A stretch of DNA of 64,000 nt from Paramoeba atlantica (Eukaryota > Discosea), in the NCBI GenBank assembly GCA_977017575.1, contig CDRNVI010000170.1, positions 1 through 64,000 of the forward strand, written 5' to 3'. Positions 40,668 through 53,385 of the stretch are shown here, piece after piece. Every line of letters begins with the position of its first letter. The stretch's first letter is position 1. Under the pieces are notes generated by a model, which ran no database searches, was not told where the DNA came from, and saw nothing but the letters and a program-made list of their open reading frames with translations. The translations under genes were made by a program, and so were the position numbers.

Positions 40668-41102
40668 AGATTGAAATCTCCAAAAAAACTAAAGGATCGA
40701 TAGGCCATGCTTTCACAGTTTGTATTCGTACTGAAAATCAAAATCAAATGAGCTTTTCGCCTTTTCGTCTACAAGAGATTTCTGTTCTCTTTGAGCTCAT
40801 CTTAGGACACCTGCGCTATTATTTCACAGATGTGCCGCCCCAGCCAAACTCCCCACCTGAGAATGTCTTTAAACACAAGATCAGGGATAAAGAGGTAGAA
40901 AACTCGTATCCTTTAAACGAAAAAGAATAAAAGTTTTTTACATTTATAAAATCCCCTTGAATTTTAGAAAGGTTGATAGGTTTCCCTATCAGGTTCTTTA
41001 CAATTAAATGAGTAAAATATCGTCCAGGGTAGTGGTATTTCAAGATCGGAATTTAACCCCCTCCCACTTATTCTACACCCCTGAAGACATTTCACAATCT
41101 CA

Positions 41103-41140
<38 letters not shown>

Positions 41141-41198
41141 GATTCTGCCAAGCCCGTTCCCTTGGCTGTTGTTTCGCTAGATAGCAGATAGGGACAGT

Positions 41199-41280
<82 letters not shown>

Positions 41281-41315
41281 TGCCGTTTACCCGCGCTTGG
41301 TCGAATTTCTTCACT

Positions 41316-41354
<39 letters not shown>

Positions 41355-42701
41355 ACACTGTTTTCCAGCCATCACAATGCTTTGTTTTAATTAAACAGTC
41401 GGATTCCCCTTGACCGTATCAGTTCTTAGTTAGTTGTTAAATGTTAATAAGAGTCTTAATAAACCTAGAGCTGTTGCCAACCCCAAAATTAAAAAGAGGT
41501 CTTATAAATCTTATTTAAACAAAAATAAAAACTCCACAGTCAACCATTTTTTCGGTTACCCTAATCAAACAGTCGACCGTAGCTTTTAAATCCTCGTAAA
41601 AACTTAATTTACAAGCTTACTAACTCAACCCTAAGAGCCAATCTTTATCCCGAAGTTACAGATCTATTTTGCCGACTTCCCTTACCTGCATTATTCTAAT
41701 ATAACCAGAGGCTTTTCACCTTAGAGACCTGCGGCGGTTATGAGTACGACTAAGTGAGAAAATGATTCTTTCCCTTCGAGTTTCAAGGATCTTTAAGAAC
41801 GCACCGGACATTTTAAAAAATTAAAATGCTTTATTAGATTTTTAACCTGTTCTCTAGATAATCTAATTCCCAGGTCATTTAGCATTTTTCAGCTTCTTTA
41901 ACAAATCTATTAAAAAGAAAAGAGAACTCTTTCCAGGGTTCTTACTGATGCATATCGAAGTTCAGTTAACGTTACCATAAAAATATCCTCATCTTAGTAT
42001 AGGAATATTAACCTATTTCCCTTTCGATAGAATTGGGGTTTTAAAATAATTCAACCGAAATCAAACTAAATCAAAAATGACCCACTTTAAAACAGAATTA
42101 ACCTATCTCTTAGGATCGACTAACCCGTATCCAAATACTGTTCATACGGAACCTTTCTCTGCTTCGGCCTTCAAGGATCTCACTTGAATATTTGCTACTA
42201 CAACCAAGATCTGCACTAAAGTTTATTTCACCCAAGCTCACGCTCATAGGCTTCATAATAAACTTCACGCCCTCCTACTCTTCTTACCATAATATGGTGT
42301 TTTAGTAAGAAGGTTGAGTATAAGTAATACACTTAAGCGTCATCCATTTTCAGGGCTAGTTGATTCGGAAGGTGAGTTGTTACACACTCCTTAGCGGATT
42401 CCGACTTCCATGGCCACCGTCCTTCTGTCTATATCAACCAACACCTTTTTTGGTATCTATATGAGTGTATATTCTGACACTTTAACTCAACGTTCGGTTC
42501 ATCCCACATCGCCAGTCCTGCTTACCAGGAATGGCCCACTAGGAGTTAGCCATTCAAAAAAAAAGTTCAATAAAAAAATATGTTTAAGCAACTCTAATTT
42601 CATGCCTATTTAAAGTTTGAGAATAGGTTGAGGAAGTTTCTTCCCCAGGACCTCTAATCATTCGCTTTACCAGACATAACTGTCTTTTGTTATTAACTCC
42701 T

Positions 42702-42751
<50 letters not shown>

Positions 42752-43948
42752 AGTCTTTCGCCCCTATAGGCAAGTTTGACGAGCGATTTGCACGTCAGCA
42801 TCGCTTCGAGCTTCCATCAGAGTTTCCCCTGACTTCACTCTACTCACCCATAGTTCACCATCTTTCGGGTCCCAACATATATGCTCTTACTCAAATCTTT
42901 CAAAAATAAATTTATTCAGATCGGTCAATGGTGCTAAATGCAAGGTCGTAAAAACCCAACATTTTCCCACTTAAAGCAAACCACAAAGGATTCACTCTTT
43001 ACTTTCATTTTGCATCCAAAAGTTTTAAAACACTTTCATACTCGCATATTTGTTAGACTCCTTGGTCCGTGTTTCAAGACGGGTCGGTTAAAACCATTTT
43101 GTTAATATCCTTTGATAAACTCTTTTCACATTCAATTAATAACTTTATTAAATATTTAGAAGGTTTCCTTTTAAATACCCAAATAAAATTACTAAAAACA
43201 TAATCCAAATTTATCAAAAATTATTACCTTAATCAATTAAGTTTGAGACAATTCCAAAGTGATATTGATTAAAAGTTTAAATTCTTTTAACACCTTTCAC
43301 AAAATGCATTTCAAACATTTCTTATTAATTAATATTAACCTATTTAGCAGGTTTGAGTACATTTTTTATTATCTTAAATCCAGATCATGACTTCAATCAT
43401 TAAAAGATTAATAGTAAACATAATCCATCATCTCAATAATCAAAATGGAACAAACCACTAAATACTTTTATAATTAAATATAAAATTATAGACTGGTTTT
43501 AAACGGTTCCCTTTTAACAATTTCAAGTACTTTTCACTCTTTTTTCAAAGTTCTTTTCTTCTTTCGTTCACACTACTTGTTCGCTATCGGTTTCTCGTCC
43601 ATATTTAGCGTTACGTGAGATTTACCACGCATTTTAGGCTGCAATCTCAAACAACCCGACTCTAAGAAACAATAATACGTAAATGACATTAAAAGCTTAA
43701 AGAAATTAGATTAAACGGGACTGTCACCCTCTATGGTGGGCTATTCCAAGCCACTTTAATTTCTGCAAATGTCCGTAAAATATTGCTTCCCAAAATTACA
43801 ATTCGGAAAGGATATTTAAACCTTTCAGATTTCAAATTTGCGCTGATCCCGGTTCACTCGCCGTTACTAAGGGAATCCTAGTTAGTTTCTTTTCCTCCGC
43901 TTATTAATATGCTTAAATTCAGCGGGTAATCTTATTTAATTTGAGGTC
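40609..43948 (-). rRNA. 28S rRNA, 5' segment (upstream of insertion)
   Basis: It starts near 43,948 (GACCTCAAAT…ACCCGCTGAATTTAAGCATA) and runs to …GGGATAACTGGCTTGTGGCAG and CAAGCGC at the insertion. Core elements including the R2 target region (TTAAGGTAGCCAAATGCCTC, about 41,240-41,262) are uninterrupted. With the 3' segment the LSU would be about 4.0 kb once the insert is removed. Confidence 0.95.
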
Positions 43949-44269
43949 ATCAATCAAAAAAGAAAGAATAAACTAAAAAAGGAGAATAAAAAATTGAATT
44001 TGAAAATACATTTTATTTCAATTTTGAAAAAAAGAAAAATAATAAATAAAGATATTTATTATTTTTTACTATTTTTTCAAAAAAAAAATAGAATTGAATT
44101 TAAAATTCGATTAATTTTTTTTCTTTTTTTTAGTATCTTTTTACTTTTTCAAGATTTAGTATTATTTTTAAGAAAGTATTTCATTTTCAATAAATAGAAA
44201 AGATAGAAAATAGTTTCTCAATAGAATCTTTTTTTTGTAAAAAATAAATTTTAAAAAAAGATAAAGAAT
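43949..44269 (-). other. ITS2
   Basis: AT-rich spacer between 5.8S and 28S, position inferred from the rRNA ends. Confidence 0.85.
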
Positions 44270-44429
44270 AAAATGACACTCAAATAAATATACTCTTAGA
44301 ATAAAACCTAAAAGTGCAATATGCGTTCAAAGATTCGATGATTCACTGAGTTCTGCAATTCACATTACGTATCGCATTTTGCTGCGTTCTTCATCGTTAC
44401 GAGAACCAAGATATCCATTGTTAAAAGTT
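44270..44429 (-). rRNA. 5.8S rRNA
   Basis: Minus strand: AACTTTTAACAATGGATATC … GATGAAGAACGCAGC … GAATCATCGAATCTTTGAAC … TTTGAGTGTC. About 160 nt. The sequence is typical of fungi and relatives. Confidence 0.95.
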
Positions 44430-44632
44430 GTTTTTTTATTTTTGTTTTTGTTGTTTTATTCATTTTAATTTTTATCAATGAGTTTTTGAACATTTTTTGA
44501 TACAATAAAAATATCAAAAAAAAGTTTAAATAACAATAAAAATGTTAAAATACATTTTAAAAAGTTAAACACATTTTCACTTTTTCAAAATAAGTTATTG
44601 AAAAGAAAAGAAGATTAATAAAATAATAATAT
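44430..44632 (-). other. ITS1
   Basis: AT-rich spacer between 18S and 5.8S, position inferred from the rRNA ends. Confidence 0.85.
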
Positions 44633-44792
44633 TAATGATCCATCCGCAGGTTCACCTACGGATACCTTGTTACGACTTTTGCTTCTTTTAGTTGGCAAGG
44701 TTTACTCAAATTCTCAAAAACAAACTTATTAACCGAAATCAATAAGTAACTGCTTCTAATCCTAAGATTTCACCGGACCAACCATCAGTAGC

Positions 44793-44827
<35 letters not shown>

Positions 44828-45387
44828 ATCAGCACAAGCTGTTGACTTGTGCTTACTAGGAATTCCTCGTTCACGATAAATAATTGCAAGTATCGATCCC
44901 CAGCACGATACAATTTCAAAAGTTTACCCAAAATGCCAACCTCGTAAAAGATTAGCGTGACTTTTCAGCCAAGGCCTTTTGTACTTGTTGATTGTATCAG
45001 TGTAGCGCACGTGCAGCCCAGAACATCTAAAGGGCATCACAGACCTGTTATTGCCTCAAACTTCCCTTGGTTAAACACCAAGTGTCCCTCTAAGAAGTTT
45101 AAAAGAATAAATCTTTTTTAATATCAATAAAAACGAGTTTTCTTAGCAAACAAATTAAGTGTTAACAAAATCCATTTAACTAAAAACCCTCATAAATGTT
45201 ATTATTAATACAACTAATTAGCAGGCTGAGGTCTCGTTCGTTATCGGAATTAACCAGACAAATCACTCCACCAACTAAGAACGGCCATGCACCACCACCC
45301 ACAGAATCAAGAAAGAGCTCTCAATCTGTCAATCCTAACTGTGTCTGGACCTGGTAAGTTTTCCCGTGTTGAGTCAAATTAAGCCGC

Positions 45388-45456
<69 letters not shown>

Positions 45457-46740
45457 AGAACCCAAAAACTTACTGATTTCTCGTAAAAAGGTACTGGAGG
45501 AGTCATCTTTATTCAAAATAAAACGTCTTCCAACCCCTGGTCGGCATCGTTTATGGTTAAGACTACGACGGTATCTGATTGTCTTCGATCCCCTAACTTT
45601 CGTTCTTGATTAATGAAAACATCTTTGACAAATGCTTTCGCAGAAGTTAGTCTTTCATAAATCCAAGAATTTCACCTCTGACAATTAAATACTAATGCCC
45701 CCAACTATCCCTTTTAATCATTACATTAGTTCTAAAAAACCAATAAAATAGACCCAATGTCTTGTTCCATTATCCCATGCTAATAGTATTCATTGCAATT
45801 TTTTATAATTTTGCTTGCTTTGAACACTCTAATTTACTCAAAGTAAATGAATTAGAATTCTATTTATCAGTTTTATTAATAAGCAGAACACAAACTCCTA
45901 AGAGAATTCATATCCACAATCTTACTAACAAAGGTCCAATAAACACTGATTCTCCCGAAAGAAAATCAAATTATCACCCAATTAAGTGCAATAATGAATA
46001 TCTAATAAAATATTTAGAGAATATAATTTAATAAAACACATATGAAAAACCATATGGATTAAACTATAAAACTCTTAAATCCAACTACGAGCTTTTTAAC
46101 TGCAACAACTTTAATATATGCTATTGGAGCTGGAATTACCGCGGCTGCTGGCACCAGACTTGCCCTCCAATTGTTACTCGTTAAGGGGTTTAGATTGTAC
46201 TCATTCCAATTACCAAATCAAAATAATGAATCGGTATTGTTATTTTTTGTCACTACCTCCCCGTGTCGGGATTGGGTAATTTGCGCGCCTGCTGCCTTCC
46301 TTGGAAGTAGTAGCCGTTTCTCAGGCTCCTTCTCCGGAATCAAACCCTGATTCTCCGTTACCCGTTACCACCATGGTAGTCCTCTATACTACCATCGAAA
46401 GTTGATAGGGCAGAAATTTGAATGAACTATCGTCGGCACAAAAGGCCATACGATTCGTAAAGTTATCATGATTCACCATAATGTTAACCAACCCCGAAGG
46501 ATTGCATTGGTTTTTGTATCTAATAAATACATCCCTTCTCTCAAAGGAGTTAGGATTTTATGCATGTATTAGCTCTAGATTTACCACGGTTATCCAAGTA
46601 GTAAAAAAAAAGGACCATCAAATAAATTATAACTGATTTAATGAGCCATTCGCAGTTTCACAGTACAAGTGTTTATACTTAGACATGCATGGCTTAGTCT
46701 TTAAGACAAGCATATGACTACTGGCAGGATCAACCAGATA
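44633..46740 (-). rRNA. 18S rRNA, complete
   Basis: Minus strand from TATCTGGTTGATCCTGCCAG to GAACCTGCGGATGGATCATTA, about 2.1 kb with all universal blocks (GTGCCAGCAGCCGCGGTAA, AAACTTAAAGGAATTGACGG). The V4 region is expanded and AT-rich. No insertion interrupts it. Confidence 0.97.
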
Positions 46741-48150
46741 ACTATTTTTTTTTCCAAAAAAAAAAGACTATTTTTTTCTTCTTCCCCCAATCGGAAAAAA
46801 GAAAAAAACATCTTCGAAAAGAATTCAAAGGATTTCATCAATTTTTTGTTATCAAAAAAATAAGTTTTTTGTTTTTCGTTAGAATTCAATTTTCCAACAA
46901 AGAAATCCTCTTTGCAATTTCTCATTGAACCTCTTCATGAAATAGTTTGAAAACAAATGTATTCTGTTTCCAAGTTTTCAAAAGAGAGAGAAATAAACTG
47001 AAAGAAAAAGATAATTCTTTTTATTTTTTTTTTATTTCCAGAAAAGGAAAAGAAAAAAAAGAAAAGAAGAAAAATAATTTTCTTATTCAGAAATTGAAGT
47101 TGGTTGTTTTTTCTGTCTTTTGAATCAACAAAAAAATCACCTTCCACAAATTCAATTTTGTTTTGTTTCAAAATTTGAAACAGACAAAAGAAAAAATAAC
47201 TCCCACATTTTTTTTGATTTTTATTGTCTGAAGTTACAAAAACTCCAAGCAAAAAATGTCACAAAAATGTCCGAGATATTTTTCAATGAAAAGAGATCCA
47301 AACAGAACTGAGATTGACCTTTTAAACTCGATTCAAATCTGTTTTTACTCTCTTTTCTTAATATAGACATTACAAAAAGTCACGATTGAATAGGACTATG
47401 TTTTCCTTCCATTTACAATAAGAGAGAGCATCTATGAGGTATGTAACCCCTCTGAGAAGAAAGAGCAGCTTTTTTGACCCAGAAAAGCTAATTTTGGAGT
47501 TCCAAAAAAGTGGACCAATCAAATAATGCCCTGTCATTTCTTTACTTACCCATTTTTTCCCCCAAAAAGTCTTATTTTATTCTTCTTTGTTCTTTCTTTT
47601 GAACAACCCTTTTTTTGTTCTTTCACCTCTCAACTCATGAGTTTGCTTTTCCCTTTTCCTTTCTCTTTGTATCAAAAAAGAATTTCCACAAAAAGTTCAA
47701 AGGAAATCACAAACCCCCACACCACACCACACCCCACACACCACACACTATGAAAAACAAAAAAAAATTGAGAAGGAAATCAAGAATTGAATTTGAAAAA
47801 GAGAACAAAACACTTTTTTATTTCTTCAACATAACAAGTGAGCTTTGTGAAATTTGTTTTTGTGGTGTGGTGGGGCCAAAGGGGGGAGGGGTAGTAGAGA
47901 AACACTCTTTTATCCACATTCAAACCCACAACAACATCAAATTGAGGGTGGGTCCATCATTTTAAGAAAAAGAAAGGAAGAAAAAAGAAGGAAGAAAAAA
48001 GATGAAAGAAAGAAAAAGGAAAAAAAAAAGAAGAGGAAAAAAAAAAAGTTTCATCTGGCAACACAAAAGAGAGAACAAAGCAGCTGTGTGCATTGTGTGT
48101 GGTTATATGTAATCTGTATATTTCCACAACACTCATCCTCACTCCTTTGA
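46741..48150 (-). other. Upstream rDNA spacer (5' ETS and promoter side)
   Basis: AT-rich DNA with A- and T-runs upstream of the 18S gene. No Pol I promoter consensus can be named by eye. A GAGAGAGC…TATGTAACCCCTCTGAGA stretch near 47,420-47,460 is the least repetitive part. Frames here are not convincing. Confidence 0.45.
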
Positions 48151-48665
48151 AAAATGTTCCAAAGAGGCTGCAACATTTGTTTCTGTGAACAAATATTAAA
48201 GCCTTTTTAGTTTTTTTTCAATATATCCATTGCAAATTTACCACCCCACCCCCCCCCCAAAAAACCAAAATAGACCTTGCCCCTCTTCTATTTTATTCCA
48301 TCCCTAAAACCTTGTCAACACAACCCCACCCCCTCCAATATTTAACCATCCCCACAATTATCCATATTATCCAACAGGGTTGACCCATCCAAAGAAAAAT
48401 AGAAGAAAAAAAGAAGAAAAAAAGAAAAAAAAGAAAAAAAAAGAATAAATCATCACTACTTTGAAAAGTGTTCCAAAGAGGCTGCAACATTTGTTTAGAT
48501 AAACAAATATTATAGCCTTTTTAGTTTTTTTCAAGACCCCATGCAAATTACCACCCCCCAAACCAAAATACACCTTGCCCCTCTCCTATCAATTCAACCC
48601 CACCCCCTCCAATATTTAACCATCCCCACAATATGTTATCCAACAGGGGGGTGACCCATCTAAAA
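48140..48665. repeat. Two tandem copies of a 220-260-bp segment
   Basis: TGTTCCAAAGAGGCTGCAAC starts at 48,157 and again at about 48,469. Each is followed by ACAAATATTA…AGCCTTTTTAGTTTTTTTC, a C-rich run, ACCTTGCCCCTC, CCCCCTCCAATATTTAACC and ATCCAACAGG. They are separated by a GAAAAA tract. Unknown function. Confidence 0.8.
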
Positions 48666-48699
48666 GAAAAAGAAAAAGAAAGAAAAAGAAAAAGAATAA

Positions 48700-50120
48700 A
48701 TAAATAAAAAAAAAATCTCCACCCAAACAGGTGTGGTTTCCATCAAAAAACAACAAACACAACAACAATATAACAACACATGAACAAATAAAAATATCCA
48801 CAACCAAAAATCAAACGACACAAACAACAACCAAGTACTACAATTAAAGAATAAGAAGAATATAACAAAAACAATAAGAAATACCAACACATTAATCCAC
48901 CAACCAACCAACCAACCAACCAACCAACCAACCAACCAACCAACCAACCAACCAACCAACCAAATAAAAAAATAAACATAAAAAGAATAACAAACATTCA
49001 ACAATATTCAACAACAGCCAGACACATACACTAAACAAATAAATAAAACCAAACAAACACAACAAACAATTCACAATTAAAACCAAAAAAATATAACCTG
49101 ATAATACCACAAACAAAAATACAAAACACCACCACCCCAACAAAAAACAACCAACAAATGCAACAACCAACAAAACATAAAGGAAGAAAAATAGAAAACC
49201 CAAAATGGTGGGCACAAAGACCTTTTTATTAAATCTTTGCTGATGACAGATTCCCTCCTCCTTCTTGTAAAACATGGTATGATAAACAATTAAACAAACA
49301 AACAAAACAAACAAACACAAACCTCTCTCCCCCCCTCAAACAACAAACAAACAACAAGTAGTAACAACAAATAACAACAATCAGAAAAACTTAAACAGTA
49401 ACAAAATGACAATAACAATAACAACCAACAAGATATTAACAACCAACAACCACAACCAACAATCAACAACCAACCAATAAATAACAACCAACAACCAACA
49501 ACCAACAACCAATAATAATAATTTAAACAGCAACATAAAAATAAAAACAATCAACAATCAACAATCAACAATCAACAATCACAACACAAACAAATAACAT
49601 CACAACAATATTTAACCCCAACCAAACAAACATCAACAACCAAAAGCAAAATCAAACAACTCAACAAACTAAAAAACAAACAAGAAAAACAAGAAAAAAG
49701 AAAAAAGAAAAATAGAACCCAATGTCTCAATGGGTGTTTCACTCTTTGCTGATAACACACAGATCATTCTCCTTTTGTATCACAAAGGACCAACAAATAC
49801 TAATTATTCAACAAACAAGCAAACAAGCAAACAAGCAAACAAAAAACAAACAACAATAATCAGAAAAACTTAAACAGCAATGAAACAACAATAACAACAC
49901 AACAAGCCAACAAGATATTAACAACAACCAACAACAACCAACAACAACCAACAACAACCAACCAACAACCAACAACCAACAATCAATCAACAATCAACAA
50001 TCAACAATCAATCACCAATCATAATCACAACACAAACTAATAAAATAACAATACAGCAATAATTAACCTCAACCAAATAAATATCAACAACCAAAAAAAG
50101 AACAACCAAAAAAAAATCGG
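48700..50120. repeat. CAAC/CCAA-rich simple-sequence region
   Basis: It contains (CCAA)n at 48,897-48,962 and many AACAACC motifs. Two short interludes look related: TTTGCTGATGACAGATTC at about 49,236 and TTTGCTGATAACACACAGATC at about 49,745, each next to a CTTTTTATTAAA or CAATGGGTGTTTCACTC segment. Frames here are artefacts of the repeats. Confidence 0.7.
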
Positions 50121-50139
50121 TTGCCACAAACACCCTCCC

Positions 50140-50940
50140 TCCTCTTTTAAATTAACAAGAGGGGAGTGTCACTCTTCTTATCTTCCTGAGGTTGTGAGAG
50201 GTGGTTCCACACATACAAATCAAAACAAAACTGGGAAATCGCCAAACAGAACCAGGGAGATGCCATTGTCACTGTCGAAACCCCCAACAACAACAAAAAG
50301 AAAACACAATGTAAAGGAAAAAAGATCAAACAAAAAAGGTACAAAAAAAAGAGAAAGAGAAACAAAAAAGGTACAAAACAAAAATCATTTTTAAAAGGTC
50401 TCCCTTTTCCAACCATTTTCACACCTCTCTCTCCTAAAAACAGAGAGCCATTGTGTTTTGAAGAAAAGACAACTCCCCCCCCCAAGAGTTATACACTCTT
50501 TCTTTAGAGATCAAACAAAGGGGGCAAAGGAAACAAAGGAAGAATAACAAGAAAAAGATAACAATAAACAGAATGGGTGAGGAATCAAAAAAGAATGACA
50601 CAAAGAATAAAACACGAGGCAACAAAAAAAGAGAAAAAAAAAACCTTCAACAAAACTGTTCTTATCCCAAGGATGGGGGGGGTCCCTCCCATGTACTCTC
50701 TCCCTCCCTCACATCACACTCTTTTGCATCACCATCCATCCATCCAGCACACCAGCCCTTCGGTCCCCCAAGCCACCCAACGACGGAAGCTGGATAACTT
50801 CCAGGTGGGCTGACCATCAAAAAAAATCAAAGAAATTCTCTTTCTTTTTTCCTCTGTCAAACAAACACCAATGAACGAACACCTTCCCTCTTCTTCCCCT
50901 CTTTCTTTCTTTTCCCCCCTCCTCTCTCTCTCGCTCTTCC
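50140..50940. other. No gene recognised
   Basis: A mixture of A-rich runs and ordinary sequence, with short frames only. Confidence 0.45.
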
Positions 50941-51528
50941 TTCTCAAAAAAAAAGGGAGCGGGCTTTTGGAGATCTAAATAAAAAAGAGGGAGCGCTATT
51001 TTTTAAATTGGGTTCAAACACCCAACATTTTTCTTTTTGACTTCCCAAAAAAATTAAGAGTTCGTGGCTAAATTTTTTTTTTTTTTTTTGCTCTTTCCGT
51101 TCTTCTCTTTTCTCCCTTCTCTCTCTTTCTCTCTCTTCTCTTCTTTATCAGTGTCCCATTCTTTTTCTTTTTTCTCTTTCTTCTTTCTCTCTTTCTTTCT
51201 TTCTTTCTTTTCTCTTCAAGAAATTTTTGATGATGTTGAAGGAAAAGTTGTTCTTCTCTTTGAACCCTCTTTTACTTCCGCCCAGCCCCCCCTGTTTTCT
51301 TTTTCTTTTCTTTGGCTTCTTTTTTTCTTTCTTTTTTCTTTCTTTTTCTTTTTCTTTTTTTTCTTTTACCATCAAAAAATCGAGAAGTTTGCAGCTAAAT
51401 TCTGTTTGTTTGTTTGTTTTCTCTTTTCTTTTTTCTCTCTTTTCTCTCTTTTTTCTCTTTTTTCTCTCTCTTCTCCTCTCTTCTCCCTTCCCTCTCTTCT
51501 CCCTTCTCTATCTCTTCTATCAGTGTCC

Positions 51529-51564
<36 letters not shown>

Positions 51565-51993
51565 TTTCTTTTCTCTTCAAAAAATTTTTGATGATGATGC
51601 TTTCTTTTTTTCTTTCTTTTCTTTTTCTTTTTTGTTTTTACCATCAAAAAATCGAGAAGTTTGTGGCTAATTCTGTTTGTTTTGTTCTCTTTCTCTTTCT
51701 CTCTTTTCTCTCTCTTTTTTCTTTCTCTCTTTTGATTTTCTTTTTCTTTTTTTTCTCTCTTTTTTCTCTCTTTTTGATGATGATATTCAGGCAAGTTCTT
51801 CCTTCTCTTCTTTGTCTGTCTTTGATCTTTTTGAACTCTTCTTTGGCAGAGTTACTCTTTTCTTCTTTTCTTGTTTTTTGATTAAAAAAAATAATCACAG
51901 GGGGAGTGCAAGGAAAACAAACAAAAAAATTGGTTGAGAACTCCTTTATTACTTGAGTGATTGTGTGATATTTTTATATTTTGTGTGTGTATT

Positions 51994-52044
51994 CATACTC
52001 TCTGGGTTCTTTTGAATTCTCAAATTAGAACCCAGAAAGAATGG
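51994..52044. repeat. Dispersed hairpin repeat, copy 3
   Basis: CATACTCTCTGGGTTC … GAACCCAGAAAGAATG, at the end of duplicated unit 1. Confidence 0.8.
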
Positions 52045-53023
52045 AGAGTTGAAAACACAAAAACACTGAAATCCCTCCCCCCCCCCCTTTCTTTTTGAAA
52101 AGAAGAATTATAAAAGAAGATTAAAAGGATTGATGTCCAAGCTCTTCTGTGCATTTGGTTTCATCAGCCACTCCACTTGATGCCAATCACAATGTCATGT
52201 GGTTGAGTTGATGCCCACAAAACATCTCATCTCCCCTTCACAACCAATCTGATATGTGATGCAGTAAAAAAATAGTTTTTTCTTTCTCTTTTTTTCTTTC
52301 TTTTTTTTTTCTTCTCTTTTTCTTTCTTTTGTTCAACAAAACATCAACAAACTTTCTCTTCTTTTTCCCTCTCTTTTGATCTTTTTCTCTCTCTTCCTTT
52401 CTCTTTCACAAAAAAGAAAAAAACACAAAAAAAAAAAACAGAGGGATTTTTGGAAACCTAAAATAAAAAGAGGAAGCGCTATTTTTTTTTTTCCTGTGTT
52501 GGGTCCAAAAGAACCAACATTTTCTTTTTTGACTTCCAAAAAAATTAAGAGTTTTGCGGCTAAAATTTCTTTCTCATTTTTTATTTTTTATTGTTTTGTT
52601 TCATCTCTTTCTCTTTCTCTTCTCAGTTCTCTCCTTTCTTTCTCTTCTCTGTTTCTCTTTTTTTTCAAAGGAATTTTAGTGATGGTGAGTGTGTTCAGGA
52701 TAATTTGTTCTTCTTCTCTTCCAGCCACTTTTTCCTTTGTTTTCTTTTTTCCTTTGTTCTTTTTTTCCTTTGTTCTTTTTTCCTTTCCCTTTTCTTTTCC
52801 CCCTTTTCTTTTCCCTCTTTAATTTTCCCTCTTTCTCATTCTTTCTTTTCCTTCTAATTTGATTTCTTCTCCTTTCTTTTGATTTTCAAGTTCATTTTTT
52901 AATTATTTTTTTCAAATTCAGGGATCAGGCGGATGGGGAAACAAACAAGAAAGAACTTCTTAATTACTATCCCACTTGAGTGTGATATTTGTTGTTGTTG
53001 TTTTGGATTGGATGTATATTATT

Positions 53024-53080
53024 CATGCTCTCTGGGTGGGTTCTCTTTGAATTATCACAAATTAGAACCCAGAAAGAATG
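53024..53080. repeat. Dispersed hairpin repeat, copy 4
   Basis: CATGCTCTCTGGGT … GAACCCAGAAAGAATG, at the end of duplicated unit 2, about 190 bp upstream of the 5S gene. Confidence 0.8.
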
Positions 53081-53186
53081 GAGAGAGTCTTTTTTTGAAA
53101 AACACAAAAAACACTCATTATTTTGAATTCCTTCTCTCTTCTCTGAAGGAGGTTGAAATCAATTTTCGAAAAAAAAAAGGGGGGGT

Positions 53187-53194
53187 TATAAAAG
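53187..53194 (+). promoter_or_regulatory. TATA box of the 5S gene
   Basis: TATAAAAG lies 23-30 bp upstream of the 5S start. TATA elements assist TFIIIB placement at 5S and tRNA genes in some fungi and protists. Confidence 0.5.
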
Positions 53195-53216
53195 GAGAAA
53201 AAAAAGAAGAGAAAGT

Positions 53217-53334
53217 GTCTTCGGTCATACCCAGTTGAAAGCACCCGATCCCATCAGAACTCGGAAGTTAAGCAGCTGTGGGCTCGGTTAGTAGAATGGT
53301 GGGTGACCACATTCGAATCCCGAGTGCTGAAGAC
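53217..53334 (+). rRNA. 5S rRNA, complete
   Basis: GTCTTCGGTCATACC … GAAGTTAAGCAGC … GGGTGACCAC … GCTGAAGAC. The terminal stem GTCTTC/GAAGAC pairs and the A/C boxes are intact. A T-rich terminator follows. It is not within the 18S-28S unit. Confidence 0.96.
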
Positions 53335-53354
53335 CTTCTTTTTTTCTTCTTTTT

Positions 53355-53385
<31 letters not shown>

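Larger units (their letters stand above)
50940..53090 (+). repeat. Tandemly duplicated unidentified block (two units)
   Basis: Unit 1 (50,950-52,045) and unit 2 (52,440-53,085) share, in order: AGCGCTATTTTTT; a short hairpin TTGGGT…ACCCAA; TTGACTTCC(C)AAAAAAATTAAGAGTT; GCGGCTAAA-like; a long CT-rich run; AACAAACAA(G/A)AA; a TTACTTGAGTG/CACTTGAGTG block; and the ATTCAT(A/G)CTCTCTGGG hairpin. Within unit 1 the segment ACCATCAAAAAATCGAGAAGTTTG is itself repeated (51,368 and 51,640). No protein is recognised. Confidence 0.65.

Noticed and set aside
41235..41270. R2-type retrotransposon insertion in 28S
   Set aside because: The R2 target sequence is intact here; the insertion lies elsewhere in the gene and encodes no reverse transcriptase.
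48700..50120. CAACC repeats as a CRISPR array or telomere
   Set aside because: No regular spacers, no telomeric unit, and the context is internal eukaryotic DNA.
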